Shown here piece by piece: positions 21,249-35,300 of a stretch of 64,000 nt of DNA (within the stretch, counting starts at the first letter, position 1; each line of letters begins with the position of its first letter). Source of the stretch: Chamaecrista fasciculata (taxonomy: Eukaryota; Streptophyta; Magnoliopsida; Fabales; Fabaceae). The position numbers and the translations under genes are program-made. Where the stretch lies: contig QANZ01006674.1 in NCBI GenBank assembly GCA_003254925.1, positions 76,514-140,513 of the forward strand, given 5' to 3'. Below the pieces are notes generated by a model. That model had not been told where the DNA came from, searched no databases, and was given only the letters and a program-made list of their open reading frames with translations.

Positions 21249-21276
<28 letters not shown>
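21249..21276. repeat. TA microsatellite
   Basis: About 14 uninterrupted TA dinucleotides. Confidence 0.95.
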
Positions 21277-21279
<3 letters not shown>

Positions 21280-22169
21280 CAGTTGAACCAAATGAGAATA
21301 AATGCTTTCTTCTTTGACAATCAAAGAAGATTCCTCTCCAAAGTGAAAAACTTATTGTGAAATACACCAAAAATGCATATATTATAATTATTTGATAGAT
21401 AATAATATATATTTAATTTCTTATTATATTGCAAAATATCGTCAAGTTTAATCTTGCATAGATTTAATATGAACCTTGACCTGCAGAAAGCCATCCAAGC
21501 AAATCCACTACTTCAAAGGCAATACTGTATAAGTATATATGTAAATTCTAATTAATTAAGAATATAATGAGAAATCCAGCTAGACATGAATAAGACTCTA
21601 CAAAAAAAAAGCCTTTTATCTATCATCACTTTCTTTGTTATTCTATTATTGTTTCTTATAATAAAATCTGCTCTGATTATAATCAAAGTTGATTATTTAT
21701 GTATTGGTGTTTGGATGAAAGTTGATTATTTGGTGTGAAATTATTGAAATAGGTATGTAATGATTGTGGTTGGTAGATAGAAGGGTAAGGAAATTGATAA
21801 ATTGTATAGGGGTAGAAATGGAAGAAAAAGTTGGAAAAAGTAGGAAAAAGTAAGATGTGATTTGATTATAATCAAAGTGTGTTTGGATGTGATTGTTGCT
21901 TTTAAAAAAATCAAATTTTGTCACTGTTTACCTTGGGAATTGTGAAAATATGATTATAATCATAAGCAACTTGTGAGGTACTTATTTGGTTTGGTCGACC
22001 ATTCTATTTTTGCTTCCGAAATGGTGGACCAAAAGGATTAAAGTGTAGTAATCAGGTCCCGACATTCGATGGATTATCAAAAAAATGGTCCACCGTTTGG
22101 CACAAGATGAGAGAGAATGTAAAAAAGAACTTCGGACCCGAAAAAAAATTTCAATGTGGCTCATTTCAG

Positions 22170-22320
22170 GTATTCGGTCGACCATTTTTTTGCATCGGTG
22201 GACCGAACGTCGGGCCTGATAGCATTCTCAAGTTGAAATTCGGTCGACCATTTTTTACATCGGTGGACCGAACGTCGGGCCTGATATCATTCTCAAGTTG
22301 ATATTCGGTCTACCGTTGAC
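22170..22320. repeat. Two tandem units of about 66 bp with GGTCGACC
   Basis: The units share 'cggtcgaccatttttt', 'catcggtggaccgaacgtcg' and 'cattctcaagttga', differing at few bases. Partial degenerate copies lie to the left (near 21993-22100). They sit inside a larger repeat region and have no coding sense I can recognise. Confidence 0.75.
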
Positions 22321-24548
22321 AGAATCGGTCGACCATTTCAGGTAAATTACTATTTTAGCCTTGTGATGTGTGATTGAATGTATTAGAGTATAAGTAATTA
22401 TAGGTATATAGGGGTATAAGTGTAATTGAGTGTGTTTGATTATAAAAAAATCAATATTATAATTTGATCAGAAAAAAAAAATGCAAACGAACATGCATGC
22501 TTATTACGATTATAATTAGAACAGATTATAATCAGAGCGCAAACGAACTGGGAATCTGGCAACAGTGAGAAAATCCATCCTTGCCCTTTAATTAATATTA
22601 ATTAATTAATAGAATATCAATTTAATTTGGCCTGCTGGTTTATGCTTTTGTGATTTAACCAAGCAAAGCTAAAGAGTTTCACTTTTTTGGTTCATTATAT
22701 TTTGTTTGAAAAGATAAAAACTCAGTGGAAAAGTGGGTTCAGTTTAGTGTATGTATGTTATGCCCAGTTTGCTTCAATTTCAAGCATCTTTATGGGCTAC
22801 ATGCATATGAATATATTCTTCCATATATGTGAATATATTCTCATTCAAGGTGAACTTGTGGGTCCCAACTTTATGTTCAAATTCCATTACTTTTTAACAT
22901 TTCCATCCCTCTTGTATCCTTACTACCAATATTCTCCACTACTCTCCCCTAATTTTTGTTTTCTCCCTCCAACTTTATAAATTAATTTTTTTCTGCAGGC
23001 TAGCTGTATGAAATATATATCAAAATTCACTTCTCTGTTGATCTGTTTTCACTTTAATAATTTTCCTCATTATAACTTCTGTTTTATTTCTTATAATAGA
23101 CTCAATAACCAAGTCCAAACACATGACCCCCTAGGAGTAATAAATGAAGGAGAACTCTCCTCCCAAAATGGCGCCCTCCACCATCAAGGCGTCAAGAACA
23201 AACCAAAACGTGCTAAAGAATCAAGAAAACCATTACCACACCATAAAACACCAGAGTAAATGACGATTAAAGAGCCTTGATTGGCAAGCAGGAATCCCTC
23301 CCGGTAAGACGTTCATACTTCCTAAAAAGGCTCTCTCTCCCTTAGTACAAAACAAACCACCCTTCACACAGGAAATGTACGCTACCAAACTATACTCGTA
23401 TCTGACTTTAGCATTATAGGTGAATTACAGGAACACCCCCTATTCTTCATTGTTTCGCAGGTAATCAACCTAAAAAATTACCTCATCTGAACCAAGTAAT
23501 AACCCCGACTAGAACATGATTCATCAATTTCTATTCAATGTTTTTTTTTCAAAGATCATTCTTGTAATATAATTATTATTGGAAGCATATATATATATAT
23601 ATCTATTGATTAGTTTGCAAGAGCTATAATATATTGAAAAATCTTATCAAATGGATATGTAAAGTTAATCACAAATTGTGTCATTCGCTAAGGCCGGCCG
23701 GTGGTGTGTTAAGATCCACGTATCAAATTAGACGAGAGATCATGAACCTGCAATATAGGATAGAGCAAATTAAAAAAGTAAATAAATAAAGAATGAAATT
23801 AAGAAATTAAATAAAGAAAAGACATTCCATTCCACTGTCACAATCGTATCTTTTTACCATAAAAAGTAAAGTCAAATAAACATGAATTGGATGGTCCGTA
23901 TATGGCATCCCAAGTAATTGGTGGGATCAGAAAGGCTGCATATATAGAGTTGAGCACTTTGATATATATTATTAAACCTTTTAAAAAAATTTATTTAAAA
24001 ACTAAGAACTAATATATTTTAATTTAATTAAATTTGAGATTCATATAATGGTAATTATATGACTCATAGTTTAATTTCGTTTTAATGTTTGTTTTAACTA
24101 AAGATCCCTAAATGTGTTGTGCTTCACTTGTAAGCTAGAATATATATGTTGATATATGTCCTTTTTCTGCCCTAGAGTTTTGCTTTCTATTATTTTTTTT
24201 CTAATAATAGCTAGATTTATACACAAAAGCTAATATATTTAAGTATATCCATTATGATGAAAAAAGTGCATATATTAAATTATCATTGTACATCAAGTTA
24301 ATTATTTTATCCTACTTCCCAGAGAAACGCCTAAACTATATATATGCCATTTCTCAAATAGATCATCATCTCACCATGTATATATATCATCATCAAATTA
24401 AACCTTTAAGTACGAATCATATCATGTGAATAATATAAGCCCTGAACTGATCATGCAATATTATTTTAAATGAAGCTTCAAACTTCTTATCATCATAAGA
24501 AGTGAATTAGAATAATAAGAAATATCATCAATATATATATATATATAA

Positions 24549-24798
24549 GGGTTAGTCTATGATGCAAAGTTTGATTCTTGACATGGGATGCAATGGGTCA
24601 TGAGTCAATAAGATAATGACACGTGGAAGAATTAGTTGTATGTAACTCATGATGTGACTCCATACACAGTTTTGATTGGTTAAAAATTATTATTTTTTTA
24701 TTATTTTTCAACATTAAATTACATCAATGGTTATAATTATGCCACATCAACAATTGCATTCCATGTCAATAATTAAACTTTGCATCTTAGACTAACTC
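24549..24798. mobile_element. MITE with GTTAGTCTATGATGCAAAG ends, about 250 bp
   Basis: The left end GGTTAGTCTATGATGCAAAG and the complement of the right end (AGTTAGTCTAAGATGCAAAG) are inverted copies about 25 bp long. Both flanks are TA repeats, so the target duplication cannot be measured. No coding capacity. Confidence 0.7.
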
Positions 24799-25765
24799 TA
24801 TATATAATCATTTATGTGAATGTAAACCCAGTAAACAGACAACAACAAATTAAATAACTTGAACCGCAAAATAATCCATCCATATGTGTAATTTCTAAGT
24901 TATATATCTAATGTTAAGCATAAAAAAGGAGACTTTAATTAGCATGTTTTCAGGTAAAGTGGGTAAATTACATTTGCAGATGAATCCAAGTGGACTAATT
25001 TGCAATATTTTCGTACCAATTGCTTGGACTTTTCTCTTATATCTACCTCTCTAAATTCTAGACTTTGAATTTTTGTTGTCAATCTAAACTTTGAATTCGG
25101 CTATATGTTCCTAAATCCTAGTGTGCTGAGTTGGGCTTTTGAACTACACATATCCATTGGGCCTTTACTTCTTCATTTAATGGAATACAGGCCCAGTTAC
25201 TAACTCTTCACAAAGCCCAAACAAAGATTAAAAAAAACCAAATATTGCCTTTGACAAAAAAAAAATAGCATAACCAAATACAAAAAAAAATTCAAATCTC
25301 ACCTTTGTGTCATTTATATAAGTTATTTATTGACAAAAAAAAAAGAAGATATATATTGTTATTATCAATAAATACATTAATTATTTGAAAACAATAAGAT
25401 GTAAAAGTTATTGAATCATAATTTAACTATTGAAAATTGGAATTTTATTTTATAATTTTCTTCTCTTACCTAATCCTTTCCTTAATATATTTTCAAATCA
25501 TCTCACATTAAGTCAAGTTTAAGAATCTTGAGGTATGGATATTATTTGGAAACTACGAAATAAGAAGATTCGTAAAAATTTTAAAGTTACTCCGATGACC
25601 GTGATCAAAGTTATTACTTCTCTTATTTTTTATTATACTAACATTTTGAATAATGTTTCTAGTTGTCTTTGTCCTCACGTTAATAGTTTCATAAATTCAT
25701 CTAGTTATTCTTTAGGTAAAGAATGATGATTACCTCATATTTTGGGTGTCACTAATTTCTTGGGC

Positions 25766-25811
<46 letters not shown>

Positions 25812-26344
25812 TAGGAATCTTGGATTCTCAGCCTGGCTTTCTTTCTTTCTCCTATATACCATGAACATTTCAAACTTGACATTTTAATAGAAGCTTCTTA
25901 ATTACTTAAGAAAATTATTATTATATTTTTCCCTTTAAAAAAATAGAAAAAAAAGGCGCAAAAACGTGTAATTGCATTGTGATTGTTTGACTTGTCTTTG
26001 GTCTTAGCACCTTCTATCTAGTCTTTAACTCTCTTTTCCATAGCAACCGGCGGCTTCACGATCCTTCCTCCTTCGTTTCTTTAATTCTGTAAAAGTCAAA
26101 TCGTTACAACCAAATCAAACTTCTTTCTACCTTCCTCATCTAAAAACCCCCAAAAATTATAGCCCCATTTGTTCTTTTTTCTCTCCCAAATTTCAAGGTT
26201 TTCTTCAATTCAATCCCCATTTCTTGATTCTTTTGTCCTTGTCATCATCATCATCATCTTCGATTCTCTTCTGGGTCTGGGTGGTTTTTACTTTCAATCG
26301 GGGGTTTTACTGAACGGGGAAATCTTTGAGGGATTCATTCGGGT
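24799..26344. other. Intergenic DNA and 5' region of the ALIS gene
   Basis: AT-rich, with a long TA microsatellite at 25772-25805. A pyrimidine-rich stretch at about 26040-26340 with TCTTC and ATCATC repeats probably holds the transcription start and 5' leader of the following gene. No other gene is recognised. Confidence 0.45.
25772..25805. repeat. TA microsatellite upstream of the ALIS gene
   Basis: About 17 uninterrupted TA dinucleotides, roughly 540 bp before the start codon. Confidence 0.95.
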
Positions 26345-29300
26345 ATGGCATCGTCGAGCACGGGAGTTGCTGGATCTACTGATTTAACAGCTGCCAGAAG
26401 ACAGACTAAGCGACCCAAGTGTAATTTCTGATTTCTGATGATCTATTTTGTTCTTTTGACTTCAATTCGCTGTTGCTCACAACTTGGATCATTCTGTTAA
26501 TTAATTTGTTTGTGTTTGTTGTGCAATTTTTTTTTGGTTATTGTGCATCTGGTGTATGGGGGGATGACATGTGAATAATTTAGGGTTTGAATGTAATCTA
26601 AAGTGTTCTGTAGTATCTGGTTTCTGCGTAATATTGAGGCATTTGTATCTATTAATCAAGCTCTTATTCCCTCTGTTATAGCTTATTTTCAGCTTAGTTC
26701 TTGGAGACTTGACATTACTATTGAAAAACATATGGTTTGATTGGCTTCTTTAGAAAAAATGGAGTTCTTTGTAGGTGGATAGTGTATGATGGTATATTCA
26801 CGGAAAACTCAACTGACAATATATTTCTCTTTCAAAATGTTATCTTTTTCAGATTCTAAGTTTACACAGCAAGAGCTTCCAGCTTGCAAGCCGATTCTCA
26901 CACCACGAGCGGTAACACTTCCTATTTTTATGCGTTACTCACATTATTTGTGTAATTTACATATTTACGAAAGCCATTGTCTGAATATGCTCAACCGTAT
27001 TTGATTTTGAACATTTTTCTGCAGGTTATTTCAGCATTCTTTATCGTCAGTGTTGTATTTGTTCCTATTGGAGTTGCCTCCCTATTTGCTTCACGGAATG
27101 TATGCTCAAGTGCAATTTTGTTTTGAATTTGTGTTCAGTCTGATTTAATGCTGACTCTGTTTATCTTATTTTTATCAGGTTGTTGAAATTGTTGATAGAT
27201 ATGAGTCTGAATGTGTACCAGGCAATATTACTGACAAAGTAGCATTCATTCAGGGCACCGCAGATAAGACATGCCAGCGGAATCTGACTGTAAGTATCCT
27301 TGATTTCAATTTCTATTTTCAGTTGCTTAATCATGATCATACTATTAATTCTGTTTTTATTATTGCTGCTTAGACTAAAACATTTTTATTTTTTCTTTTA
27401 ATAAGGTGAAAAAAAATATGAGCGCGCCTATTTATGTGTACTATCAGCTTGACAACTTCTACCAGAACCATCGACGGTATGTTCCTGAATAATCTTATCT
27501 CTATTGCGCATCGTACTCATAAACTATGTGTCACATGTTACTTTTATTTGTTCTGAGAGAGGTTTGTCATGAATAAGGACTCCCAGGCCCATCCTTCTAC
27601 TATTTTCATTGACAAACCCGGCTTTTGTTGCCTATATTTAAACTCTAATTTTGTTTATCTTTTTTATTGGAGTGACAATTGCATCTGTTTATTGCAATCC
27701 ATGCAGCAGAGGTATAGGTAGACTACAATCGAAGGATCTTGTGCTGCATGGTTTCCCAATTTACACATTTCCAATCATATGTTTGTTATGTGGAAAAGGG
27801 TCTTTCTGTAACCATTTTATGAGTGAATAAAAACAAGTGCACCTTTTTTTCCCTATTTCCTTTTTAAGGATGGGACAATGGTGTTTGGCCGTTTGTAAAA
27901 GCTTGTGGTATATGCTACCTTTTTTTTGTTTAGAAAACTTCTGTCAACTTATGCTCTGACTTCTGACTTTGTCAACAATCGAGCCTATATGCATGAAATG
28001 GTTATTCAACCTTCGTCGATTTTAATATCTTTTGTCATGCATTCATCTTATCTGTGTAGCACTTTATAAATTACATGCTTTTTTATGGAATTCATTCATG
28101 TTATGTCTTGATGTTTTCTTGTTTAGCATCTGTAACGTAGTGTAAATTGATTCATTGTTACGGATTCCTTTATTCTAAGGACAATTTTCTATTATTCAGA
28201 TATGTTAAAAGCAGAAGTGATGAGCAGTTGAGAGATCCCAAGAAACAGGCCTCTGTCAGTGATTGTAAGCCTGAAGATATGAATAATGGAAGTGCAATTG
28301 TACCTTGTGGTCTTATAGCTTGGAGTTTATTCAATGACACTTACAGCTTCTCTCTGAACAACAAGAATTTGACTGTGAATAAGAAACACATCTCTTGGGC
28401 GAGTGACAGGGATCACAAATTTGGAAAAGACGTTTACCCCAAAAACTTCCCGAATAATGGGAATAGAACTCTTAAAGGTGGTAAAAGTCTTAATGAATCC
28501 ATCCCAGTAAGTCTCTTTACATTAAACTATATTTTGATTGAATTGAGTGTCTATTTAGGCTTATAAGTTATAACACTCCCTCTTTACAAAGTTCAGTAGT
28601 CAGTACTGTAGTGATTTTTGTTGTTTTCCTGTTTTACCCTTATTTACAATTTTTTTAATGATTTTTTTTTTGCCTTAACTTTTTTTTTGGAAACATGAGA
28701 CAATCTGTATTGTTGCTCATTTTGTGGGATATAAGGCTTGAGATTTGAGGTTGTAAGAGTCGAAGCCATTGAGAAAAGAGTTAGTTTTATAACTATACTA
28801 TGGTGTAAAATGAATAGGTCTGAGGAGATAGATGGAAAATTGACTTTTTGAGACTCGATTTGTAACCGGAGTTCGATGCTTGTGATAAGTAATCTTGCAT
28901 TATATTGTTCTTTATATCTTTTTTATAAGGTTACTTCAATCATAAATTTTCTTTTTATTATTTCTCTTCTATAATTGGTCATGCACAAAAATTTTGCCTG
29001 TCCTTGTTCTTCCATTTTTTTGACATCCAGTATATTCCTTTACTCATCCTGTAATCAGTTTGGGTTATTCTCTCAATTGGTTTGCATCAAAGACATGAGT
29101 TTCTCACTTTCTTGAATATCTTTTATGAAACAGTTAAGTGAGCAGGAAGATCTCATCGTGTGGATGCGAACTGCTGCACTGCCAACTTTTAGGAAGTTGT
29201 ATGGAAAGATAGAGACAGATCTTAATGCCGGTGACAATATCATTGTGATAGTGGAAAACAACTATAACACCTACAGCTTTAATGGCAAGAAGAAGCTTGT

Positions 29301-30252
29301 GCTGTCAACTACTAGCTGGCTTGGTGGAAAGAATGACTTCCTTGGCATCGCCTATCTCACTGTTGGAGGACTCTGCTTCTGTTTGTCTTTGATTTTCACT
29401 ATTGTATATTTTATCAAGCCAAGGTACATACTTAAAAACCTCCAATTATATGCTATATAATTTGCTTTGACATGATGTCTTCCGGAAATGGTGTTAAATG
29501 AATCCAGTCTTGTGGGCATTAGCGTATGGAGGTAGAGATTGCCTTTATTCATTCCGAGGAAAAAAAAAATCTATTTTTTACTTAAATTTGTTCCAAAACT
29601 ATAAATTAGTCCCTGTATATTGTAAATACACTTTTTTGTCCCTAATTTTTTTACAAACATAAACTATTTAGTCCCTATAGATAATGTTTCAGGGACTAAA
29701 TAGCTGACGTTTCTAAAAAAATAAGGGACCAAAAAGTATACTTTTGATATGCATGATTAAATTGTAGTTTTGGGACAAATTTAGGGATCAAAAAGTAGGT
29801 TTACTCTTCATTCAGAGTAGTTAGAAATCGGTTCTAGAATTTACAACTTCTATTACAACTTGTATGATAAATACATGTAGGAAACTATGGAAACCTGAAA
29901 GTTGTCAGATTATGAGATTATACATATATTTGATTTCTGAAGGTGTCTTCTAGTAAGATGACATGTGGCCATCCTTGCTTAATTTTAAGAGTAAAATTCT
30001 TAAGCCTCCAATGACATATATCCTGATTTTACACAAATCTCCCAGCTATATTGAAAACCTACGCACTACCCTTGTCCTGTATGCTATGAAATAACTTTTG
30101 TATCTATCTTTTTCTTTCCTTTTTCATAATTGATGGGTTTTATTCCATCAGATTTAAATATAATTAGGTTCTAATCTTTATGTCTCTATATATACAGGCA
30201 ACTTGGAGACCCTTCATATTTATCCTGGAATAGGAATCCTGGAGGCCACTAA
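26345..30252 (+). CDS. ALA-interacting subunit (CDC50/LEM3 family), 347 aa
   Basis: Eight exons: 26345-26420, 26853-26911, 27025-27099, 27179-27289, 27406-27476, 28200-28506, 29134-29423, 30198-30252. All introns are GT-AG, and 1044 nt close in frame. CDC50 proteins are the beta subunits of P4-ATPase lipid flippases: they are needed for flippase exit from the ER and for activity at Golgi and plasma membranes. The sequence shows the plant ALIS signature [16 protein letters not shown] after a basic N-tail, transmembrane segment 1 at about residues 46-67, a large lumenal domain with four Cys (in SECVP, KTCQ, SDCKP, VPCG) and several N-glycosylation sites, then transmembrane segment 2 at about 302-327 and a short tail. 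Length is normal for the family. The last intron holds a MITE. Which ALIS paralog this is cannot be told. Confidence 0.95.
29556..29806. mobile_element. MITE in the last ALIS intron, about 250 bp
   Basis: The two halves are inverted copies built from 'tttagtccct' and 'agggactaaata' phrases. The right end TTTACTC matches the GAGTAAAC terminus of the MITE families at 14197 and 37920. Flanks ttcattccg and ttcattcag suggest a 9-bp duplication with one mismatch. It lies wholly within intron 7. Confidence 0.65.
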
Positions 30253-32351
30253 GGGAAACTATGCTTGTTTGAACTTAAAGGGTTACGAGGCTTATGTATT
30301 CTACAGTGGCAGGTGTAATTTTGTATATGTATGATACTAGTTGTGCTAATTCAACTTAAGAAATTACAGTTTATTCCTTTCTTTTTTTATTTTTTTTTTC
30401 TGGGTTGCTTTGTCTCAGAACTGAAAAACCGTGAGATTCTAGGAAAATGCACCAATTTATGTTATATTTGCTTGTTCATACACGTTGGGAAAACACAGGT
30501 GTTTCTTTGATTTTACCACTTTTAGCTTTGGTAGGTGAAAAGTGGAGAAATTAGTAAATTACAGTGAAGTTAAGTTTCTCCTATATCAGAATTTATGTGG
30601 ATTGAAATTTTCTTCCTTGGAGAGATCTTAAATTTATTTATATTTCATAATAGTAAAGATAAGTTAATGAATTATTTCTATGATATTTATATTTATATTT
30701 ATATTTGTATTTTATTAATATATAATTTAAAGATATAAATGATAAGAAATTAAAATTATTTATGATGATATAAACAGAATTTCTAACATTGATGACTTGG
30801 ATTCATTTGGTTAAATAACGCTAGTTTTTTTTTTAATTGAAATTATAAAAAAATAAAAAAGGAAAGATCATAATGATAGTTGATCAATCAAATTATTTTT
30901 CAGGCCAAAAAAAAATCAAATTATTTATATCAACCCAATCATTAATTAATAAATTCAATGAGAATGAGTTTTTTTTTTTTTTTTACCAAATGATGCAATA
31001 GGATCAAGATATATTTGTTATTTTGAAAAAGACAGAAGACCCTTTCGTGCTCATAACGTTTACGGTCATTTTCAGTTATGCCCATAATGTTTCATCTGTG
31101 TCAGTTATGCCCTCAACTTTGACTCAATGCTGATGTGTCAATTTTTTTTACTTAAGTATCAATTTGTTTTTTCTGAATTGAACATGTGACAAGATGAATG
31201 GATAAATAAAACATCCCTGATTTATTTTTTATCCACCATGGCATTTTCTACGTGAATTTACATTCACTAAACAAAAAAATTACTTCATCTTCATCTACGC
31301 AGGCTTAGAGCAAAGCAAACCCTAAAATTCTTGACTTTTTGTTTTAAAGCATCAAGTTAAATGAAATTATAGAAAAATCAAACACTTGATTTTGGTGTTG
31401 TGAACAAAGAGTTTATCATTATACTCCATATATATATATATATATAAATAATTTTCTTCATGAATATAGATGACAGAAATTTCTCTATATATTTGAAAAT
31501 TGATCGAACACTTTTCGACACAAATACTCAGATCTGAATCAATCTAGTATTGGAATAAATCTTGCACGGAGAAAAAGTAGAACTAGATTTTTTTAATAGA
31601 GTCAGATTTTTAAGTATATTTTAATATTAAAAAAGAAGATAAATATAAATAAAAAGAGAGCTAAAGAATTTACATAATATTTTTTTCTGCCAATTTTGTT
31701 TCTTATATTTCACATTTTGATCAATATCATTCTTTATTCTTACTTTAGCCAAATATTAACAACGCATTCTATGTGACTAACATGTAATATAAAATCAATA
31801 GAAAAAAAAAATTTAAATTCTAACTCAAATTTAAAAATATGATGAAATTTGTCATTAATTTATTGAAAGAAGTTAGTCAACGGATGAAATTGAACCAAAA
31901 TATGAAATATTGAGGATGAAATTGATAGCAGAAAAATATTAGAGATGAAATTGAAAGTTGATGTAAAATTTGAAAACCGAAAGAGTGCTTTTGCCTTTTT
32001 ACTATAAATTCATCCGGTCAACTAATACTCCTTCCTGCTCTGTTCAAAAGCAGGTTATCCAAGTGAAGGCCAGAGGATTAACAAGACAACTAGTTCATAA
32101 CAAAACCTCCAAAAACTCGTCAAACCTTAACATTTCATGTATCCTTTTAATCACAAATCATACATGCTTTACCACACCAATCTCACAGGGTTTTGCAAGC
32201 AATTCACATGAGTGAAAACCTTTCTCCTTTGGAATCAATTTGGTTAAAGAACATGTGTGTCTGATACTGATTACTAAGCGATTTTGAAAGTTACATGAAA
32301 CATAGAATTACATAGGAATTAATTATGTGATGAATGAAGCAAGAACCCTCA
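30253..32351. other. Convergent intergenic region between ALIS and the RlmI-like gene
   Basis: The left 200-300 bp should be the ALIS 3' UTR. At about 31030-31260 lies a one-ended fragment of the element family seen at 40860-42757 ('cctttcgtgctcataacgtttacgg', 'tgactcaatgctgatgtgtcaa'). The rest is AT-rich with no coding frame recognised. Confidence 0.5.
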
Positions 32352-35300
32352 TCATAGTACTCTTAGTAAGATGTTGGATAAGTATGCACCTTCTGGGTAA
32401 GATGGATCAATAGGATGATCACAAGCTGCTCCAGCCTGCCTTAGAACAGTGATTTTCCTCCCAGCCATAGATGCTGCACCCTAATCCAACGTAAAAGAAG
32501 TGGTCAATTTCCAAAATACATGTTTGGTTTCATTTTCTCACATTGAGAACAAGACAATAGAGCTGTGTTTTATATTGAGAAAAAAATATCCCCATGTTAA
32601 AACAAGGATTATTAAACCTATAATGATCTTCTTATAGTCAAACAATCCTTGGATTAAAATCTCAGGAAAGACCGATATCATATTGAATAGTACCTGAAGA
32701 ATTCGCAAGAATATTCCACTCTGCTTCACAGCTCCAGAACAAGAACAAGTCATAAGAAGACCGCCCGGTTTGGTTAGTTGCATAGCCAATGAGTTCAAAC
32801 TTCTGTACATGCCTGATGCACTATGCAGAACCTGTACCGGAAAAGGTTTGGTTAATCAGGCATTCAGATTGAGAAAGCTGAAAAACTACATAGAAGAAGC
32901 AACAATGCCATGGTGATATCAGGTGAGGAAGTAACTTCGAACAAAATATTCAATCCTCGGGAAACGAGAATAAATAACTTGATTTGCAGGTATCTGAAAT
33001 TCTTCCTATAAACGTATAGACAATACCTAAACATATTCTAATTTCATCTCTAGACTAGAGTGTTTGAATGTATTAATCTTTTGTTTTTTGGCCAAAATTT
33101 GAATGTATTATTTAAGCATATTCAATTTGGTAACATGGAAAGACTAATCAAGAACAAGAAAATATTATGCAGATTTTACACGCCATGCAAAAACATCGGT
33201 ATGATATTCAGATTTTGTTGACATAGTCATTCGTCTGTTTGTTGCAATAGCCAATACCTTTTTTGTTGGTGCCAGTTTAGGAGGATCAAGGATGACAATA
33301 TCCCATGACTCATTTCTTGAGAGAGCACTCTTCATAAACATGGTTGCATCTTCTCTCAAAAATGATATTCTTTCAGGATCCATATTGTTAAGAGCGACAT
33401 TTTCTTCAGCAAGCTCCAAAGCTGGTAGTGATGTATCAACACCTAACAATGATGTAGAAATAATCAGGCATTTTAATATATATGCAGTCTTTTGAAGTCA
33501 GTACATCTATATCTGTATGTACAAAAATTTAACATTGACCTCTGATAAAAATTCAAAGCAACATTGGAAGGGTTTTGAATTAGGGGAAAGAAATTTTACT
33601 CATTTAAATAGTCCTTCCTGCAGGATCAGAGACACAGCGTCACAGCCGATGTAGAAATGAATTAATAACGGCTGGTTTAATTGTCCTAACCCTAGAGATG
33701 ATCATGAGTAATTGAGTAGGATATGAATAAGATATTATGATCTCCGGACCTAGACCCAGGCATAAGCGAGTGTGATATGTTACTGAACAAGAAGAAGAGG
33801 CCCATGATAACTTATTCTCGCAGAAAGAGACCCAAAACTGATGAAGATCAGCCCAATATGTCAATCTTGCAGTTGCTGGGGATAACATCTAAGTATATGT
33901 TTTAATGAAGCAGTTATTGTAGTCTTGTTTTATTATATCTATCTAATATTATATGGCTCCACCCCTTTCTGGTCGTCCACAATTTGAAACTATAGTACAA
34001 AATTAATAATAAGAGAAAAATTATTATTTTACCCTTCTTTTTTACTGAGTTAACGATTTAGTCCCTCATTTATTTTACGTACATATTTGCGTGCCCGTTA
34101 GGGCACGCAAAGCCTCTAGTATATGATATATGTAGGCTGTAATGTACACGTAGCATGCAGTTTGGATGTTCAGGTATTATGTAGTTTAGATGTCTACAAT
34201 TTAGAGGTCCACGTATTATATTGTAACTGATGCTTTGTAGAAACTGTCAAGGAGTATTCTTATAAATACTTCCTTCATCATGTGTAAAAGGACAGATTGA
34301 ATATATATACAGTTTAGTCCCTATTTCCAAGTGTTCAGATTCTGCACTTGTGGTTTGTTTATTTTACTGTCTTGGATTTTATCAGAGTGTCACAATTAAT
34401 CCGACTAATAGTCAAGTCAAATTTACTTCCTCATTATCGAACCCGTTGATATTAGATCTAGACCCGAAGTTGGACCTATAAGGTAAAATTTCAGGGTCTC
34501 CAATATGTTATAACTAATAAGTGTAATCTAAAATTGGACCATTATCAGTTTCAAGTTACACGCTTCCTTTCATTTGTTCTTAATTAGAAGCAAGAGGCAC
34601 CTGACCAACCTAATTTTCAACAATAGTATAAAGTACCACCGAACAAGCCGAGTTGGAAAATAACATACCGGTGACATTTACAGCTCCTCCACGCAATGCA
34701 TTCAGGGCAAAACCACCACTATAGCAGCAAAGATCAAGAACCTTTTGACCATTTGAAATTTTAGATATAAAATGGCGGTTCTCACGCTGATCTGCATAAA
34801 ATCCTGTCTTCTGGCCCTTCAGTGAAATTGCATATAAAATTCCATTTTCCATAATCTGACAGAAAGGAACAACGTGCCATAAAAATTCCACAATCTAAGA
34901 ATCTAAGTTTTATATTGGCATGCATAAATTTCTGAGATTCCAGCCGGTTGCTGCTTGAGGCATAGAGATATTAAAGTCAACTTGTACTATAAGATAAGCA
35001 AGCCAAAAATGCACAGCAACATAATTAGAGAGAGAACAATAGGCGTGAACATGTTAGCCCAAACCAAAATATCAATAGGCATATATACAAAGCCGATAAT
35101 ACAATATCATTAGTTCAGTATACTTAATATCACATTACCTTTATTCAAGAAGAGTTTCAATAGCTTCATTTGTTTTCTGTTTTCTGTTTTCTGTAAGATA
35201 TAAGATATCAAGGATTATTAAGTTACGGCAAGTTTTAGTATACAAGGATTGTCTTTTTTGTTTTCAACTTCAGTTAAATTTTAGAGTAGCAAAGTTCATT

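Larger units (their letters stand above)
20517..24548. other. Gene desert with decayed repeats
   Basis: No exon series can be assembled. Contents: TA microsatellite 21249-21276; a probable fold-back repeat from about 21667 to 22540 with outer ends 'ctctgattataatc' in inverted orientation; two tandem units with GGTCGACC and CGGTGGACCGAACGTCGGG at 22170-22320; and a less AT-rich, unrecognised stretch at 23100-23520. Frames at 22687-22980 and 23008-23259 have no recognisable motif. Confidence 0.5.

Noticed and set aside
22687..23259. Possible two-exon gene from adjacent plus-strand frames
   Set aside because: No plausible splice link or domain; the first frame is Tyr/Phe-rich and the second is unlike any family I know.
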